Shown piece after piece: positions 48,890-61,844 of a stretch of DNA of 64,000 nt. The stretch covers positions 66,185,538-66,249,537 of the forward strand of contig JBANSL010000007.1 in NCBI GenBank assembly GCA_037127255.1. The letters run 5' to 3'. Under the pieces are notes generated by a model, which saw nothing but the letters and a program-made list of their open reading frames with translations, ran no database searches and had not been told where the DNA came from. Both the position numbers and the translations under genes were made by a program. Source of the DNA: Persicaria tinctoria. Taxonomy: Eukaryota; Streptophyta; Magnoliopsida; Caryophyllales; Polygonaceae. Position 1 is the first letter of the stretch; each line of letters opens with the position of its first letter.

Positions 48890-50433
48890 CAATAATAATC
48901 TAACATTTACCCATTATGTAAAATCATCCCATAACCTAAATACTAACATAACCTTATCATAAAGTAACAACAATAACCCAAAACAATAATCCACAAGCTT
49001 TACCAACCCAGCAGCCCAAACCCTCACAAGGATGACCCAAAACCTGGACCAACAAGCCCAAACCCAATCTGAATTTCCGGATCCATAAGCCCAGCCCATC
49101 TGAAGGGGATTTTAATGAATCGGTGGAAATAGGCCAAACCGGCCGGTTTTACAAAAAAAAAAAGAAAAGAAAAGAGAACCGGGTCTGCTGAACCCGTCTC
49201 CTCAATCGAACAGGTCACTGCTCGGACGGACTGAGTGGGAGGAAGGGAAAGAGGAACCCAGGTCTTGCCGGCGGCGTCTCACCCTCGCTCACACTCGACA
49301 CCCCCACTCTACCGCCCCTTTTCCGACAATTAATGAGACACGAAAATCAACGAACAAGAGGGAAGAAGGGTCTCACCGAAGGCTCGAGATCTCGCCGGAG
49401 GGTGCTCGTCGGAGGCACGATTTGGGTTCGCCGGAGGCGCAATTGGCTTCAATGGAGATGGATTCGGGCCGATATTGGCCTAGGACGGATTTAGAGGGGT
49501 TAAAGGCACTGTTTTATACTGATTTTGAAGCAAGGAAGATAGGGACGAGGCATTACCGAGATTGGAATCATTCGCCGGAAAACGTTCGCCGGGGTTGAAT
49601 CGGGCTCGCCGGAGGTCACCGAAGGCTCGGAGACAGGGACAGGAGAGCTCGGGGAGTGCTCGGCAGTCGCTGGAAACATTCGGAAGGGTGGTGGTGATTC
49701 CGGTGACTGCTGCTCCGTGACACAGGGAGGAGGAAGGAGCTGCTCGGGGTTCTCGGCGGAACAGGGGCGACGGAGGTGTTGGTGGCGGTACTGTGGCCGG
49801 CGGCCTAAGGAGGAGAAAGGAAGGGGGTGCTCAGGTGATGGTGAGGAGCTGAGTAAAAGAGGGTGTCTTGGGGATCTGCTCCTCACGGCAACAAGGGGGA
49901 GAGGTGTGAGCTTAGGGTGTGTTTGTTTCTTTGTGTTTGTGTGGGTAAAATGTGTGGTCAAAGATCTGATTTTTTGAATGGAGGGTTTGTTGTTTGTTTT
50001 CCATTAGAGATGTCTCAAAGAAGGGAGGGAGTGAAAGGAGAGATAGAATTTTACCCAAATGAGAGGGATGACATGGAATGGATAAGAATGGGAGAAGGTG
50101 GCGGAATTGGGGTCCCGAGTCGGGAATGTGAATTTCCGACAATTGATATTTTAAATCCCGCTCTCTCGATCTTATCCTGACTCGATCAAAATAAATATTA
50201 ATTTTTCCAATCCGCATTTTAATAATGAAATTCCTGAAAAGCGGAATAAAATCTATTTGTATAAATTGAAAATTCGGGCCGGAATTCACTCTAGGAATTT
50301 CAATTTCGATTTAGTAGATTAATGACGAGTTTTCCTTAAAATATCCGAATCATTATTATTATTATTATTTTCGACTTAAATCCATTTTATATTATTTGTT
50401 GAAATTTATTATTTAAAAATCCGGGCCTTTACA
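47302..50433 (-). mobile_element. Left LTR copy, 3132 bp, solo-like
   Basis: TGTAACGGCCC to GGGCCTTTACA, with GAGCG on both sides (47297-47301, 50434-50438). It is nearly identical to 56825-59944: I see single-base changes such as 47914/57432 and a 12-bp difference explained by the TAA microsatellite (48846-48888). It therefore looks like a solo LTR even though an internal domain lies 1 kb further right. It carries GC-rich ORFs (for example 49961-49500, 153 codons, minus) with no recognisable domain. Confidence 0.93.
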
Positions 50434-50525
50434 GAGCGTACAACAGAGAGAGACACGAGTGGGGGTTGTGGATGAAGGGAAGGGGAATTAGGGTTTACAA
50501 AGTTTATATATTTTTTTATATAAAA

Positions 50526-50580
<55 letters not shown>

Positions 50581-51466
50581 TTATATGGATCGGGTCGGGT
50601 TGCGGTTGATGGATCGGGTGATGGATCGGATGCGGGTGGAGAAAAACTTCACCCCACCCGACCCACCACCCATATCCACTTCACCCACATCCACTTTCCA
50701 CCCGGTTTTTTTTTGGTTTCACCCACTTTTTCGGGTCGGGTGCGGGTGAAATTGCCATCTCTATTCTATCATCACTCGTTCTCACGTGCTCCCTCCAATT
50801 TTACCTCTCAGCACTCGAACGTCCGTCAGGTATGAGTCATATCCTCCCTCCTCTTGTCTCGTTTGGTCGGAGCTCAGTGCCTGAGTCGTCTCCTCCCTCT
50901 TGTCTTGTCTGGTCTCGAACCCTAATCTCGCCGATGATCATGCAGGCTCTAATTTTGTCTCCTCCCTCTTGCCCGAGCCACTGAGTGCCCGAGTCCCATT
51001 GCAGGCCACCGATGATCCCTTCTCCGATCTCAAGTTGCCCGCTCGCATCTTTCATCTCTCTGCTCTCGACCCGTCAGGTATGCACTCATCTCTCTGCTCT
51101 CGAGTATGCTCTCTGCTCTCTGTTTGGTTTTAGCATTTTAGGTGTGAAAGTGGATTAGAAATGCTAAAAAAACTCACTGTCGGATATAGTGATTAGAAAT
51201 GCTCAAAAAACAGTAAGCTTAATTTTTTGTTTTAGCTTTTTATAGGGATATAATGTCAATGTTTGGTTTAATTTGTTAATGCTAAAAAAACAGTAAGCTT
51301 AATTTGTGGATTGAAAACTCACTAAATTTATATATGTTAATGTTTGGTTTTAGAGTGAAAGTTGGACTTCATTTACAACTTGTGTTGTGGATTGAAAACT
51401 CACTGAATTCATATAATGTTTTTCCAACCCTTCTTTATTTTCTCATTGTTGATGTTCTTATTTCTT
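50434..51466 (+). repeat. First copy of downstream flank
   Basis: It begins GAGCGTACAACAGAG and matches 59945-60925 apart from an extra stretch at about 50837-50885, a longer TA run (about 50530-50576) and a few substitutions. It comprises the right part of the inner hAT (to 50763) and outer-hAT interior. It ends where the two copies diverge, after TATTTCTT. Confidence 0.93.
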
Positions 51467-54400
51467 CATTTACAACTTGTGTTGCGTCTTCCGGGATTCT
51501 CACAACATCCTAGTCACGGTCGTGACATCTCCAATTGGCCTCGACAAGTATGCAATAAGCGCCCCTATCACATCCTCGCTTCGACTTTTCGGAAGTACCA
51601 CAACTCTAAAAGTTCTACAATATCATCACTAGGTCTTAGCAAACACCCTACAAGCGCCCTCATAAAATGCTTGTATCCACTTCGTGAAGTATCATAGAGT
51701 TGCCCGGGTTTGAAAAGTTTCAAAAGGGATTCCATAATTGAAAATAAAGATTAACCTCAAAATCGTTGAAACTCTCGGTAATGTTTATTCCTTACAAATC
51801 AAATCAAATCCTTTTCAAAATCGTTCAACTCTTCAAATCCAACGTTTAATCAAGTAACTTTACACCAAAACCAGTCAAATCATTTCAAATCAAGATTTCT
51901 TCAAAATCTTCCAACCACCAGATCAATTTCTCACATACCAAACAATCAAATTCAGAAGATGGGAGGTGGAGTCATCCACCTCTAAGGGCTAATCCCATAT
52001 TCTCTTCCTAGTTTCCATAATCAAACCAATCTATCAGTTTCAATTCAAGCAAAATTCACAAGCCACAAGCAATTCATAACCACATAACCAATCAATCCTC
52101 AACGAGTACACCATATAACATGTCTCAAACATATGCCATCACACTGCCACAAGATCACCTCAACGTCTCCACATCATACTAAAGGTCATAATGTGCATCT
52201 CAATCAACATATCAAAATCATAACAACGCCTCGACATCACACCATAAATCATAAAAGGTATCGCACTATCGCATATCAACACCGCAATCATAGTAGGGTC
52301 AGTCACAACAAGGGATCTCATTTAACGCATTAATTCACATAGTCATCCTATCCAATTTCTATCCAGCATTATCATAACAGATTTATCACATCAAACATTT
52401 GTATTTGCAAGGATAGCCACAGCGTGATTCCATCATAAGTCAATGAAACAAAACTAATTATAACCACATCAATACAAACAAGGTCATGCTAGTAAGATTC
52501 GACAAAAGGGAAGATCAAGCAGTATATCAACATCAATATGTCAACATGCTCTCCAGATATCATTCCAACTCGTCACAACACCATATAACAATCATTTAGT
52601 CATTAGGCAGACATACACTATTACCTCATATATATATATACGAGTCATATTCATGCTCTGAGTCGTATTCATCATTTAATATATCAATAATCATGCTTGC
52701 CAACCATATAATAACACAACATTATCTCATGTATCATATCACAACACATCCTATCATGCTTCTAAAACAACATAGCAGAGCAGCAATATATCATGATAAC
52801 ATTCGTCACTACCAACTAGATTTCAGTATTGCATAACAACATGTAATATCATTCCCTATCAGATGCATCATGGTTATTATCTAACGCCATGCCAGCAATT
52901 ATAAATAAATCCCATCATCAAGAAAATCCTCACATCATACCAGTCCAAATAAAACAAAATCCCCACTCGCCCATCTCCACTCTCAAGCCAAGACTAATCC
53001 TCTTCTAGACCGACAACGTCATCTCAGAAAAATTTCCCAAGGAAACCCCAATTCATCCCGATGCTCGAATCTCGCCCCTCCTTCTGCCAAGCACTACCAC
53101 ACCATCCACCTCTAAGAATCCAGCTCCTATCTCTAACTCCACACCCAAGTACCCTCTAACACTATGTCCTCAATATTCACGAGTCCTTCCTTACACGTCT
53201 CATACTACCCAACGCATTACCAACATCACCTAGAAGCTCATCAGGACCACCAACATTACCTACCATAAATCTCAAGCTCACTCAGTCTTACCTAAGCCAA
53301 CATCCCTCTCTCGCGACTCACATCATAATACCATTGATCATCCTAACCGTCCAAATTTCTTTCACCGCTCATCAACCACTCCACAAGAGAACCCTCACCC
53401 ACATGATCAAGGAAACGTAGTTATGAAAATCATCGCACATAAGGTCTACAACATATCAACTAGCATTATAAACTTAGCATCATGGGTTCAGCAAGTCTCA
53501 GTTTACCATCATGGCACATTAGAACTGTAAAGCATCAATCATATCATCAGAGACAACAGACAATCAGACAACAGCTGCCATAAAGTCAGCATATCAACAC
53601 GTAAATCTCATCGTTAGGTCAGTGTACTATCGTCGTCAACAATTTCAAAAGGGTTAGCAATTCGAATCAAGAACACTCCCGCTTGCAAGTCATATCATAC
53701 TTAGTAACTGTAATTCTCGATGCGCTTGCCCCGTCGACATCATTGATCCTGAGGCCCGTGGGTTATGGGCCCACGCTTCCGCCACACAGCTCTATCGTTA
53801 TCCAAATTCCTTTCTCTTTCATGTGTGGTCGCTCGTTCAATGTATCGCGTAGGAGTTCAAGTTAGCGGAGATAGGGGAGTGACAAGATAAGACAACCCAA
53901 ATTCCTTTCGGGGACAAACAAGCACCACAACTAAAGACGGCAATACTAGAGGCAAGACTCTGACCCGAGAATAGCAACGATGCCCTTATGGAAGTCTATT
54001 TAGGTTATAATCGCGACAAGCAAACACGAATCCATCACGGAGCATATAAATCATTTTAACCCACACTAACATGTACCTATCTCGAGGAGCACGGCATACA
54101 TATGCATTCCAGAAGACATATTCGAGTTCTACACAGATGCATGCGAGACAAGATAGTAGTCTATTAACCCATGAAGCAGATATGCCTAGCAACTTAGCAA
54201 GATATGCGAGATTTAATGGGTATCACAATTATCACATATGAACAATGCATAAGCTTGGTGTATGTATCATACTAGAACATATATGAGCAACATAGTAACT
54301 GTCTCATCTGACACAATGATCATATAACAGGTCAAGCATGACACGTAATCATAGGACGGGATACATTTAGAAAGCATGGGTCCTACATGATACTAAAGAT

Positions 54401-56824
54401 ACATGATGTGATACAAGCATAGTCAGGAGCCATTAAGAGGAGTTCTACATAATATTCATGAAGCATGAGGCATCATCAAAAGTAACAGGAAGACATCATG
54501 AGCGATAGATCGTAATCAAGCTAGGAACGAACCATCATAGGGCACATATAACGGTACAATGGTTATCACATCATAGAACAAGTACAACATGTGGTCATTT
54601 AGCGAGTCATATTGGGGAGCATAAACCCTACAAGATGCTAATAGCACACATCGAACATGAGCATAATCAAGGTAGTTCGACTAGATTCATTCCAACATTC
54701 ATGCGTCCTACGTATGTGAGACATGATATAGCGTGGTGGGTGATCATGCGAGGTGTAAAGTCATATGTTCATGCAAGTACGAGAAGATGTCATATAGTAA
54801 TAGAGGAATACCACCGAGTGAGAACATGTAAGCATGCTAGGACTTACCATTGCAAAAAGCAAAGTCGGTCATCGAATTTAACATCATCTAGCCAGGATGA
54901 GTAAGACATGTTATGAAAGAGGGAAGAACCACACTATCGGGAACCTAGCTCGAGAGAGGATCAGCAATAATGCAGGCAAGACATAATTCACACGAGTCAC
55001 AACCAAGGATCCTACATGATACTACAAGCTCTACATAACATACGATACATGCGTGCAACTAATCATGGCGACACGTAAGAAGTCAATTCAATCACATTCC
55101 AACAATATAGAAACATAAGGAAGGTTTTACGATGTATACTACGAGTTTAAGCAACAGGGCAATATAGCTGGAACACGGGAACATGCGTTCAAACCAACAC
55201 ATACTGAGATAAAACATGCATTTATCAAGACTCATTTACACCAACATAATCCAATTTCAGTGCAAGTATCACACAACAGTATAAATTGCAGAGTAAGCAA
55301 CAATAATTAACCTGATGTATATATAACAAACAAGCATGCTATTGATTCTTGTCGCAAAAGGGATAATAGGCATTGACACGTCATCATCCAACATGCTAAG
55401 ATGATCATCTATCATCATTCATACAAAGAGGAATTGATCACACTATCATGGACCTAATCCAGGGGAAAGCAACATTCATATAGACCCATATCATGCTCTT
55501 CATGTTTCTAACCAATCAGTAGTACGATCATTACAACAGGTCAATTAGGCACGCGAAACCAAACATAATCATGACAGGAAGCGAGATACAACACGAGACC
55601 TAAACAATGTGACTAGCATGGATACGGAATGTTATACAATCACGAATCTACATGAAGGATCATCACAATAACATGTACTGGAAATTACGTATCATATAAG
55701 GCATGTTGACATCAAGTTGTAGCACGTATCAAATAAAGAACTTGCTTCATCAGGGTATCAAAGTTTAACGATCACACTACCATGAACCTAATAGAGTAAA
55801 AGCATGCAGATTCATTTCATGCAACTCACACATCCATTCAATCATATGATCAATAGGTCAAGTAAACATGCTATAACAGCATATAATCATGGTAGAAGCC
55901 AAGACATAACACAAGACCTAAGCAAGGTACCCAATCATAGATGCAACAACATGAGTAGCTTTTTACTAATGGGCATTCACAGGGTACATGCCAAAGATTA
56001 CAAAATTATGTCATGCAATTTAGAGGGAGTCACAATTACAACCGGACAGAGATCCCTAAGGGCAACCATTGACTCTTCCCAACCGACTCATCATCCCTCT
56101 TTCCCGTGGGACTTTGGTACGACTCTTTAAGGTAAGGTGACACTGATTAATCATCATAAAAATCAAGAAATACAACCTCATAAACACCTTACTCTCGACT
56201 CAAAATGACATCAAGAACTACCTTCCAACACTCACTCAAACCACCTTTATACCCATACTTGTTTCCGACACAACGTGTTTACCGACCCGATTCCCCGTGG
56301 AAGACACTGACATCTGGGAGAAGGACTCGATAAGACCCTCAAGGGTTTAGCATAGTGGAACGGGCTATTACACATAACTGGGTTGACCATACAGAACAAG
56401 GATACTCCCGTTATCCCGTTTGCACAGATTAGTCAATAAACAACTCATTGTTAGGCATACCAAATCAGATATCTTGCATAGCAAGCACTCAACATAGAAT
56501 CAGTTAATAACACTCATAACGATCTCCTTGGAGTTTCCCAACCAATCTGTAAAGAGCAAAGTAGTATTTTGCCTACAGTTCCCAACTACACCCAATAGGG
56601 GTTGTGTAGCGCCTTTACTACCCACTCGTGTCCCCGTTTAGTCGGTTTTTCTCTTTTATTACAAGTCGAGTTCATTACTTAGTCCAATTTATGTTAGACA
56701 TCTTAAATTCATTTTGCCCCTTTAAAACACGTTCAAAACCCTTGAAATTCATGGGCAGTTTTCCAAAACATACACTCGACCCTTTTGTACCCGAATTGCA
56801 TAACCTCAGCTCTGATACCATCTT
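51467..56824 (-). mobile_element. Truncated non-coding internal domain (LARD-like)
   Basis: 5.3 kb adjoining the primer-binding site of the LTR at 56825, so it is retroelement internal sequence read right to left. No gag, protease, RT, RNase H or integrase motif appears in any frame and no ORF exceeds about 110 codons. Base composition is rather even, with many ATCA/CATC words. This fits a large retrotransposon derivative that depends on enzymes made elsewhere. The 3' portion with the polypurine tract is missing, since at 51466 the sequence jumps to flanking DNA. Confidence 0.75.
56809..56820 (-). promoter_or_regulatory. Primer-binding site, initiator-Met tRNA
   Basis: GCTCTGATACCA on plus is TGGTATCAGAGC on minus, the common plant iMet-tRNA primer site. 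It lies four bases inside the LTR end and fixes the orientation of the whole LTR family. Confidence 0.93.
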
Positions 56825-58362
56825 TGTAACGGCCCAGAATTATGATTTCCGGGTTACGTTTCAAGGGATAAAAACCCTTGTTCGGATCTTGCAATCCAGG
56901 TACGGGTCGAGGTTTCAACTCATTTCAAAGGTCAGTAATAAAGAGGGATTTCAAACCCTAAAGTATCGTGGGGCCGTTGGGTGCCCTTAACCTGTCCTAA
57001 GACTATGTCGCGGAAACCATTTCAAACGGAAGTAAAGCGGAAGTAAAGTACAGATACAAGTGCCACGGCGGGGCCGGGTCAAAACGGAGTCAAAAGTATA
57101 AATCCAAAACAATATAATCAGAGTCTGGTGAAGTCTATAACTCCAGCGCTCACTCTCCGCCGACAAAATGACCCGCGCAATAAGCAAACAGCACCGATAG
57201 GATGAACATAAATAATTCCTAAAAAAATTGATTTGGGGCGGGATCAGATCGATGCCCACTTAACTCTGCATCCCAACCATAAGCACACATATACGCTATA
57301 CCTAATAAAGATGCTCTAATGCAGTACGAAATTCAAACACACTAGCATGCTCCTAGTTCATAATATTGTGCAGAAATACTGTAAAGGGCCCAAGACAATG
57401 CCAAGTGGCATATCCCTCTCCTACCTCCACCCGTTCCGACAGGCGGAGACTGGCCAGCTCGTGAATGCATTCATTCATAATAGGGCGGCACGCATGCCTA
57501 ACCCGCTCCACAATAAAGCCCGCAGGCATATCATAATATAAGGAAGTACTCGATTGACCCAGGGTACCCGATGAGGCTGGGCTACCCTATGACCCTAGCA
57601 AAGACTCTAGGACTATCACAGATAACGGCCGTTCTGTTTACATACACATAGAGAAATAGAATGCTCAACGATCAATGCAACCTAGCATGGTACTACATGG
57701 CATGCTGATCATGAATGCAAGCACCTAGTATATCATGCACCTAAGGCAGTGAATAGCTCTATTCAATCTGAGTAAGCTCCGAAGAGACTTACCTGAAGAT
57801 GCAGAACAGCAAGATAATACAAGCAAGGGCCCAATGCAAGTCCAAAGCAATCCAAAAGCAATACACACCTATCATCAAGTCATTTCCATAAGCTATCGGA
57901 CCAACATTCATACACACGAAACCCAAGTTCTCAACATCCTTAAAACCAATCGACGGTAAAATCATTTTTTTCCAAAACCTTTCCGATATGATCGACATCA
58001 ACCAAAATCATATAATCAAAGTCATTGATAAATCTCACCAACAATATTTCTCAACTCTTAAATCCCAAATCAAGTCAACTCATATTCAAAAATAATTTCT
58101 CAAATCGTACTTGGCCAAATTCCGACATTTATCATTTAAATCCTCAAGAAATTCTCAAAATCATATTATTAACACAATACCGGCATGTTTATTTTCAAAA
58201 TCATTACATAAATAAATCCAACAGTTAGTCACCAAAATGATTCCATTTTCACAACCATATTTATAAGTCAAATCCCATAATTCATTTCAGATTTCCCAAA
58301 ATCACAATTAAACCATCACTAAATACATATTTCAAAGAGTGTCTCTTTTAAACCATTTTATA

Positions 58363-58400
<38 letters not shown>

Positions 58401-59944
58401 CAATAATAATCTAACATTTACCCATTATGTAAAATCATCCCATAACCTAAATACTAACATAACCTTATCATAAAGTAACAACAATAACCCAAAACAATAA
58501 TCCACAAGCTTTACCAACCCAGCAGCCCAAACCCTCACAAGGATGACCCAAAACCTGGACCAACAAGCCCAAACCCAATCTGAATTTCCGGATCCATAAG
58601 CCCAGCCCATCTGAAGGGGATTTTAATGAATCGGTGGAAATAGGCCAAACCGGCCGGTTTTACAAAAAAAAAAAGAAAAGAAAAGAGAACCGGGTCTGCT
58701 GAACCCGTCTCCTCAATCGAACAGGTCACTGCTCGGACGGACTGAGTGGGAGGAAGGGAAAGAGGAACCCAGGTCTTGCCGGCGGCGTCTCACCCTCGCT
58801 CACACTCGACACCCCCACTCTACCGCCCCTTTTCCGACAATTAATGAGACACGAAAATCAACGAACAAGAGGGAAGAAGGGTCTCACCGAAGGCTCGAGA
58901 TCTCGCCGGAGGGTGCTCGTCGGAGGCACGATTTGGGTTCGCCGGAGGCGCAATTGGCTTCAATGGAGATGGATTCGGGCCGATATTGGCCTAGGACGGA
59001 TTTAGAGGGGTTAAAGGCACTGTTTTATACTGATTTTGAAGCAAGGAAGATAGGGACGAGGCATTACCGAGATTGGAATCATTCGCCGGAAAACGTTCGC
59101 CGGGGTTGAATCGGGCTCGCCGGAGGTCACCGAAGGCTCGGAGACAGGGACAGGAGAGCTCGGGGAGTGCTCGGCAGTCGCTGGAAACATTCGGAAGGGT
59201 GGTGGTGATTCCGGTGACTGCTGCTCCGTGACACAGGGAGGAGGAAGGAGCTGCTCGGGGTTCTCGGCGGAACAGGGGCGACGGAGGTGTTGGTGGCGGT
59301 ACTGTGGCCGGCGGCCTAAGGAGGAGAAAGGAAGGGGGTGCTCAGGTGATGGTGAGGAGCTGAGTAAAAGAGGGTGTCTTGGGGATCTGCTCCTCACGGC
59401 AACAAGGGGGAGAGGTGTGAGCTTAGGGTGTGTTTGTTTCTTTGTGTTTGTGTGGGTAAAATGTGTGGTCAAAGATCTGATTTTTTGAATGGAGGGTTTG
59501 TTGTTTGTTTTCCATTAGAGATGTCTCAAAGAAGGGAGGGAGTGAAAGGAGAGATAGAATTTTACCCAAATGAGAGGGATGACATGGAATGGATAAGAAT
59601 GGGAGAAGGTGGCGGAATTGGGGTCCCGAGTCGGGAATGTGAATTTCCGACAATTGATATTTTAAATCCCGCTCTCTCGATCTTATCCTGACTCGATCAA
59701 AATAAATATTAATTTTTCCAATCCGCATTTTAATAATGAAATTCCTGAAAAGCGGAATAAAATCTATTTGTATAAATTGAAAATTCGGGCCGGAATTCAC
59801 TCTAGGAATTTCAATTTCGATTTAGTAGATTAATGACGAGTTTTCCTTAAAATATCCGAATCATTATTATTATTATTATTTTCGACTTAAATCCATTTTA
59901 TATTATTTGTTGAAATTTATTATTTAAAAATCCGGGCCTTTACA
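56825..59944 (-). mobile_element. 5' LTR of LARD-like element, 3120 bp
   Basis: TGTAACGGCCC to GGGCCTTTACA, with a primer site directly on its inner side and GAGCG (59945-59949) on its outer side. That GAGCG matches the bases before the left LTR (47297-47301), so the two LTRs together still mark one original insertion. It is near-identical to 47302-50433 and diverged from the 2.73-kb copies in its GC-rich middle. Confidence 0.93.
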
Positions 59945-60036
59945 GAGCGTACAACAGAGAGAGACACGAGTGGGGGTTGTGGATGAAGGGAAGGGGAATT
60001 AGGGTTTACAAAGTTTATATATTTTTTTATATAAAA

Positions 60037-60081
<45 letters not shown>

Positions 60082-60925
60082 TTATATGGATCGGGTCGGG
60101 TTGCGGTTGATGGATCGGGTGATGGATCGGATGCGGGTGGAGAAAAACTTCACCCCACCCGACCCACCACCCATATCCACTTCACCCACATCCACTTTCC
60201 ACCCGGTTTTTTTTTGGTTTCACCCACTTTTTCGGGTCGGGTGCGGGTGAAATTGCCATCTCTATTCTATCATCACTCGTTCTCACGTGCTCCCTCCAAT
60301 TTTACCTCTCAGCACTCGAACGTGCCTGAGTCGTCTCCTCCCTCTTGTCTCCTCCCTCTTGTCTTGTCTGGTCTCGAACCCTAATCTCGCCGATGATCAT
60401 GCAAGCTCTAATTTTGTCTCCTCCCTCTTGCCCGAGCCACTGAGTGCCCGAGTCCCATTGCAGGCCACCGATGATCCCTTCTCCGATCTCAAGTTGCCCG
60501 CTCGCATCTTTCATCTCTCTGCTCTCGACCCGTCAGGTATGCACTCATCTCTCTGCTCTCGAGTATGCTCTCTGCTCTCTGTTTGGTTTTAGCATTTTAG
60601 GTGTGAAAGTGGATTAGAAATGCTAAAAAAACTCACTGTCGGATATAGTGATTAGAAATGCTCAAAAAACAGTAAGCTTAATTTTTTGTTTTAGCTTTTT
60701 ATAGGGATATAATGTCAATGTTTGGTTTAATTTGTTAATGCTAAAAAAACAGTAAGCTTAATTTGTGGATTGAAAACTCACTAAATTTATATATGTTAAT
60801 GTTTGGTTTTAGAGTGAAAGTTGGACTTCATTTACAGCTTGTGTTGTGGATTGAAAACTCACTGAATTCATATAATGTTTTTCCAACCCTTCTTTATTTT
60901 CTCATTGCTGATGTTCTTATTTCTT
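59945..60925 (+). repeat. Second copy of downstream flank
   Basis: Counterpart of 50434-51466. Here it continues without a break into the outer hAT's right end (61240-61430), so this is the original location and the left one is the duplicate. Confidence 0.93.
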
Positions 60926-61240
60926 AATTTTCCAGCCCGTGTTAATGTCGTTGCTGCCCAAGTGCCCGGTTGTTATTGTTCGTGTTGCGTTCATGTTGCC
61001 TATGTCGTTGTTGTGTTTGTGTGTTGCATTTATGTTGTTCTATTTTGAACTTTATCTATTTCGAGTTTATGATGTATTTGAACTTTGTAATGTCGGGTTG
61101 TACACTGAATACTAGTGTGATGTTTTAGATTACTTTGCAATTCAATTATTTAGGTCATTAGGTATTTTGCATAGGGTTGAGATTGAATACAAATCAAGCT
61201 ATACAACAGGTTATTAGGTACTGCAATTCGAATATTGTAA
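60926..61240. other. Outer hAT interior, no gene
   Basis: GTTG/TTGTTG-rich, AT-biased DNA between the duplicated flank and the GAGCTCGAG sub-terminal array. No ORF of note. Confidence 0.5.
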
Positions 61241-61438
61241 ATGAGCTCACGAGGTCGAGCTCAACTCGAGTAATCGAGCTCACGAGCTCGAGTATCTCCC
61301 CCAACTCGCGAGTCGAGTTCGAGTGCAGGCTTGAGCTCGTTTTCATTTGAAGCTTGAGCTCGGCTCGTTTATAAACGATCCGAGCTTGAACATTGAGTAC
61401 TCGAGCTCGTGAGCTCGTATATCACCCCTACTCACTGG

Positions 61439-61840
61439 TTGAGCGAGTTGGTTCAATTCTCTCTCAATTTGCTTCATTTACTGCTCCCATAAGACCTTGT
61501 GTGAAAACTCCATGTAATGTTCCACTTAGCGACCCAAGTAGCAAAAAAAGATTCGACAGCTTTGGCACTCTTAAGGTTGAAAGGCCTACGTAACTCATGT
61601 ATTGAACAAGGTCTCATGTCTCAGAAGTCATGCCCTCGCATAGCCGACGTCTACAATCATATGCACTATGGTAAGATATTGGTGATGTTCTCATCTTAAA
61701 ACTGCAATAACTTCAGCTTCATCTTGAAAGGTTATTAGAAATCGGTACTACTGCCACGACGATACAAGCTACTGAGGATAGAGATATGTATTGGGACATG
61801 CTTGTCCAACTAATAAATATTTCAACAATGTCGTGTGTTA
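61439..61840. other. Resumption of hAT target DNA
   Basis: This continues the sequence interrupted at 46370. It is probably the same retroelement-derived DNA as 45893-46362. No recognisable protein. Confidence 0.4.
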
Positions 61841-61844
61841 TCAT

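Larger units (their letters stand above)
46665..50763. mobile_element. Inner hAT element, split by LTR
   Basis: TAGGGATGGCAATGGGTCGG on the left and, inverted, TAGAGATGGCAATTTCACCC on the right. Flanks TTCTCTCT and TTCTATCA match 6/8, an eroded TSD. The LTR at 47302-50433 with its GAGCG TSD interrupts it; without these it is about 960 bp. Its right part is present a second time, ending at 60264, because of the local duplication. Confidence 0.8.
46371..61430. mobile_element. Outer hAT element (TSD CTCACTGG)
   Basis: The left end TAGGGCTGATATCCAAGC and the right end, inverted, TAGGGGTGATATACGAGC are followed on both sides by dense GAGCTCGAG/CTCGAGCTC motifs (46390-46520, 61240-61430). The perfect 8-bp TSD CTCACTGG is at 46363-46370 and 61431-61438. 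It spans 15 kb because a second hAT with a long LTR element is nested within. Its own DNA is 46371-46664 plus the right part after 60264, containing exon/UTR-like CT-rich sequence without a recognised product. Confidence 0.93.

Noticed and set aside
49500..49961. 153-codon minus ORF, conserved at 59011-59472
   Set aside because: Conservation is explained by the two LTR copies being near-identical duplicates. Low-complexity P/S/R-rich, no domain, and not conserved in the other LTRs.
51467..56130. Small ORFs in the internal domain as accessory genes
   Set aside because: All are under about 110 codons, lack recognisable motifs and lie on mixed strands, as expected by chance.
47302..59944. Simple full-length LTR element 47302-59944
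   Set aside because: The outer GAGCG TSDs fit, but the left LTR is followed by GAGCG and 1 kb of flanking DNA rather than a polypurine tract, so the structure is rearranged.
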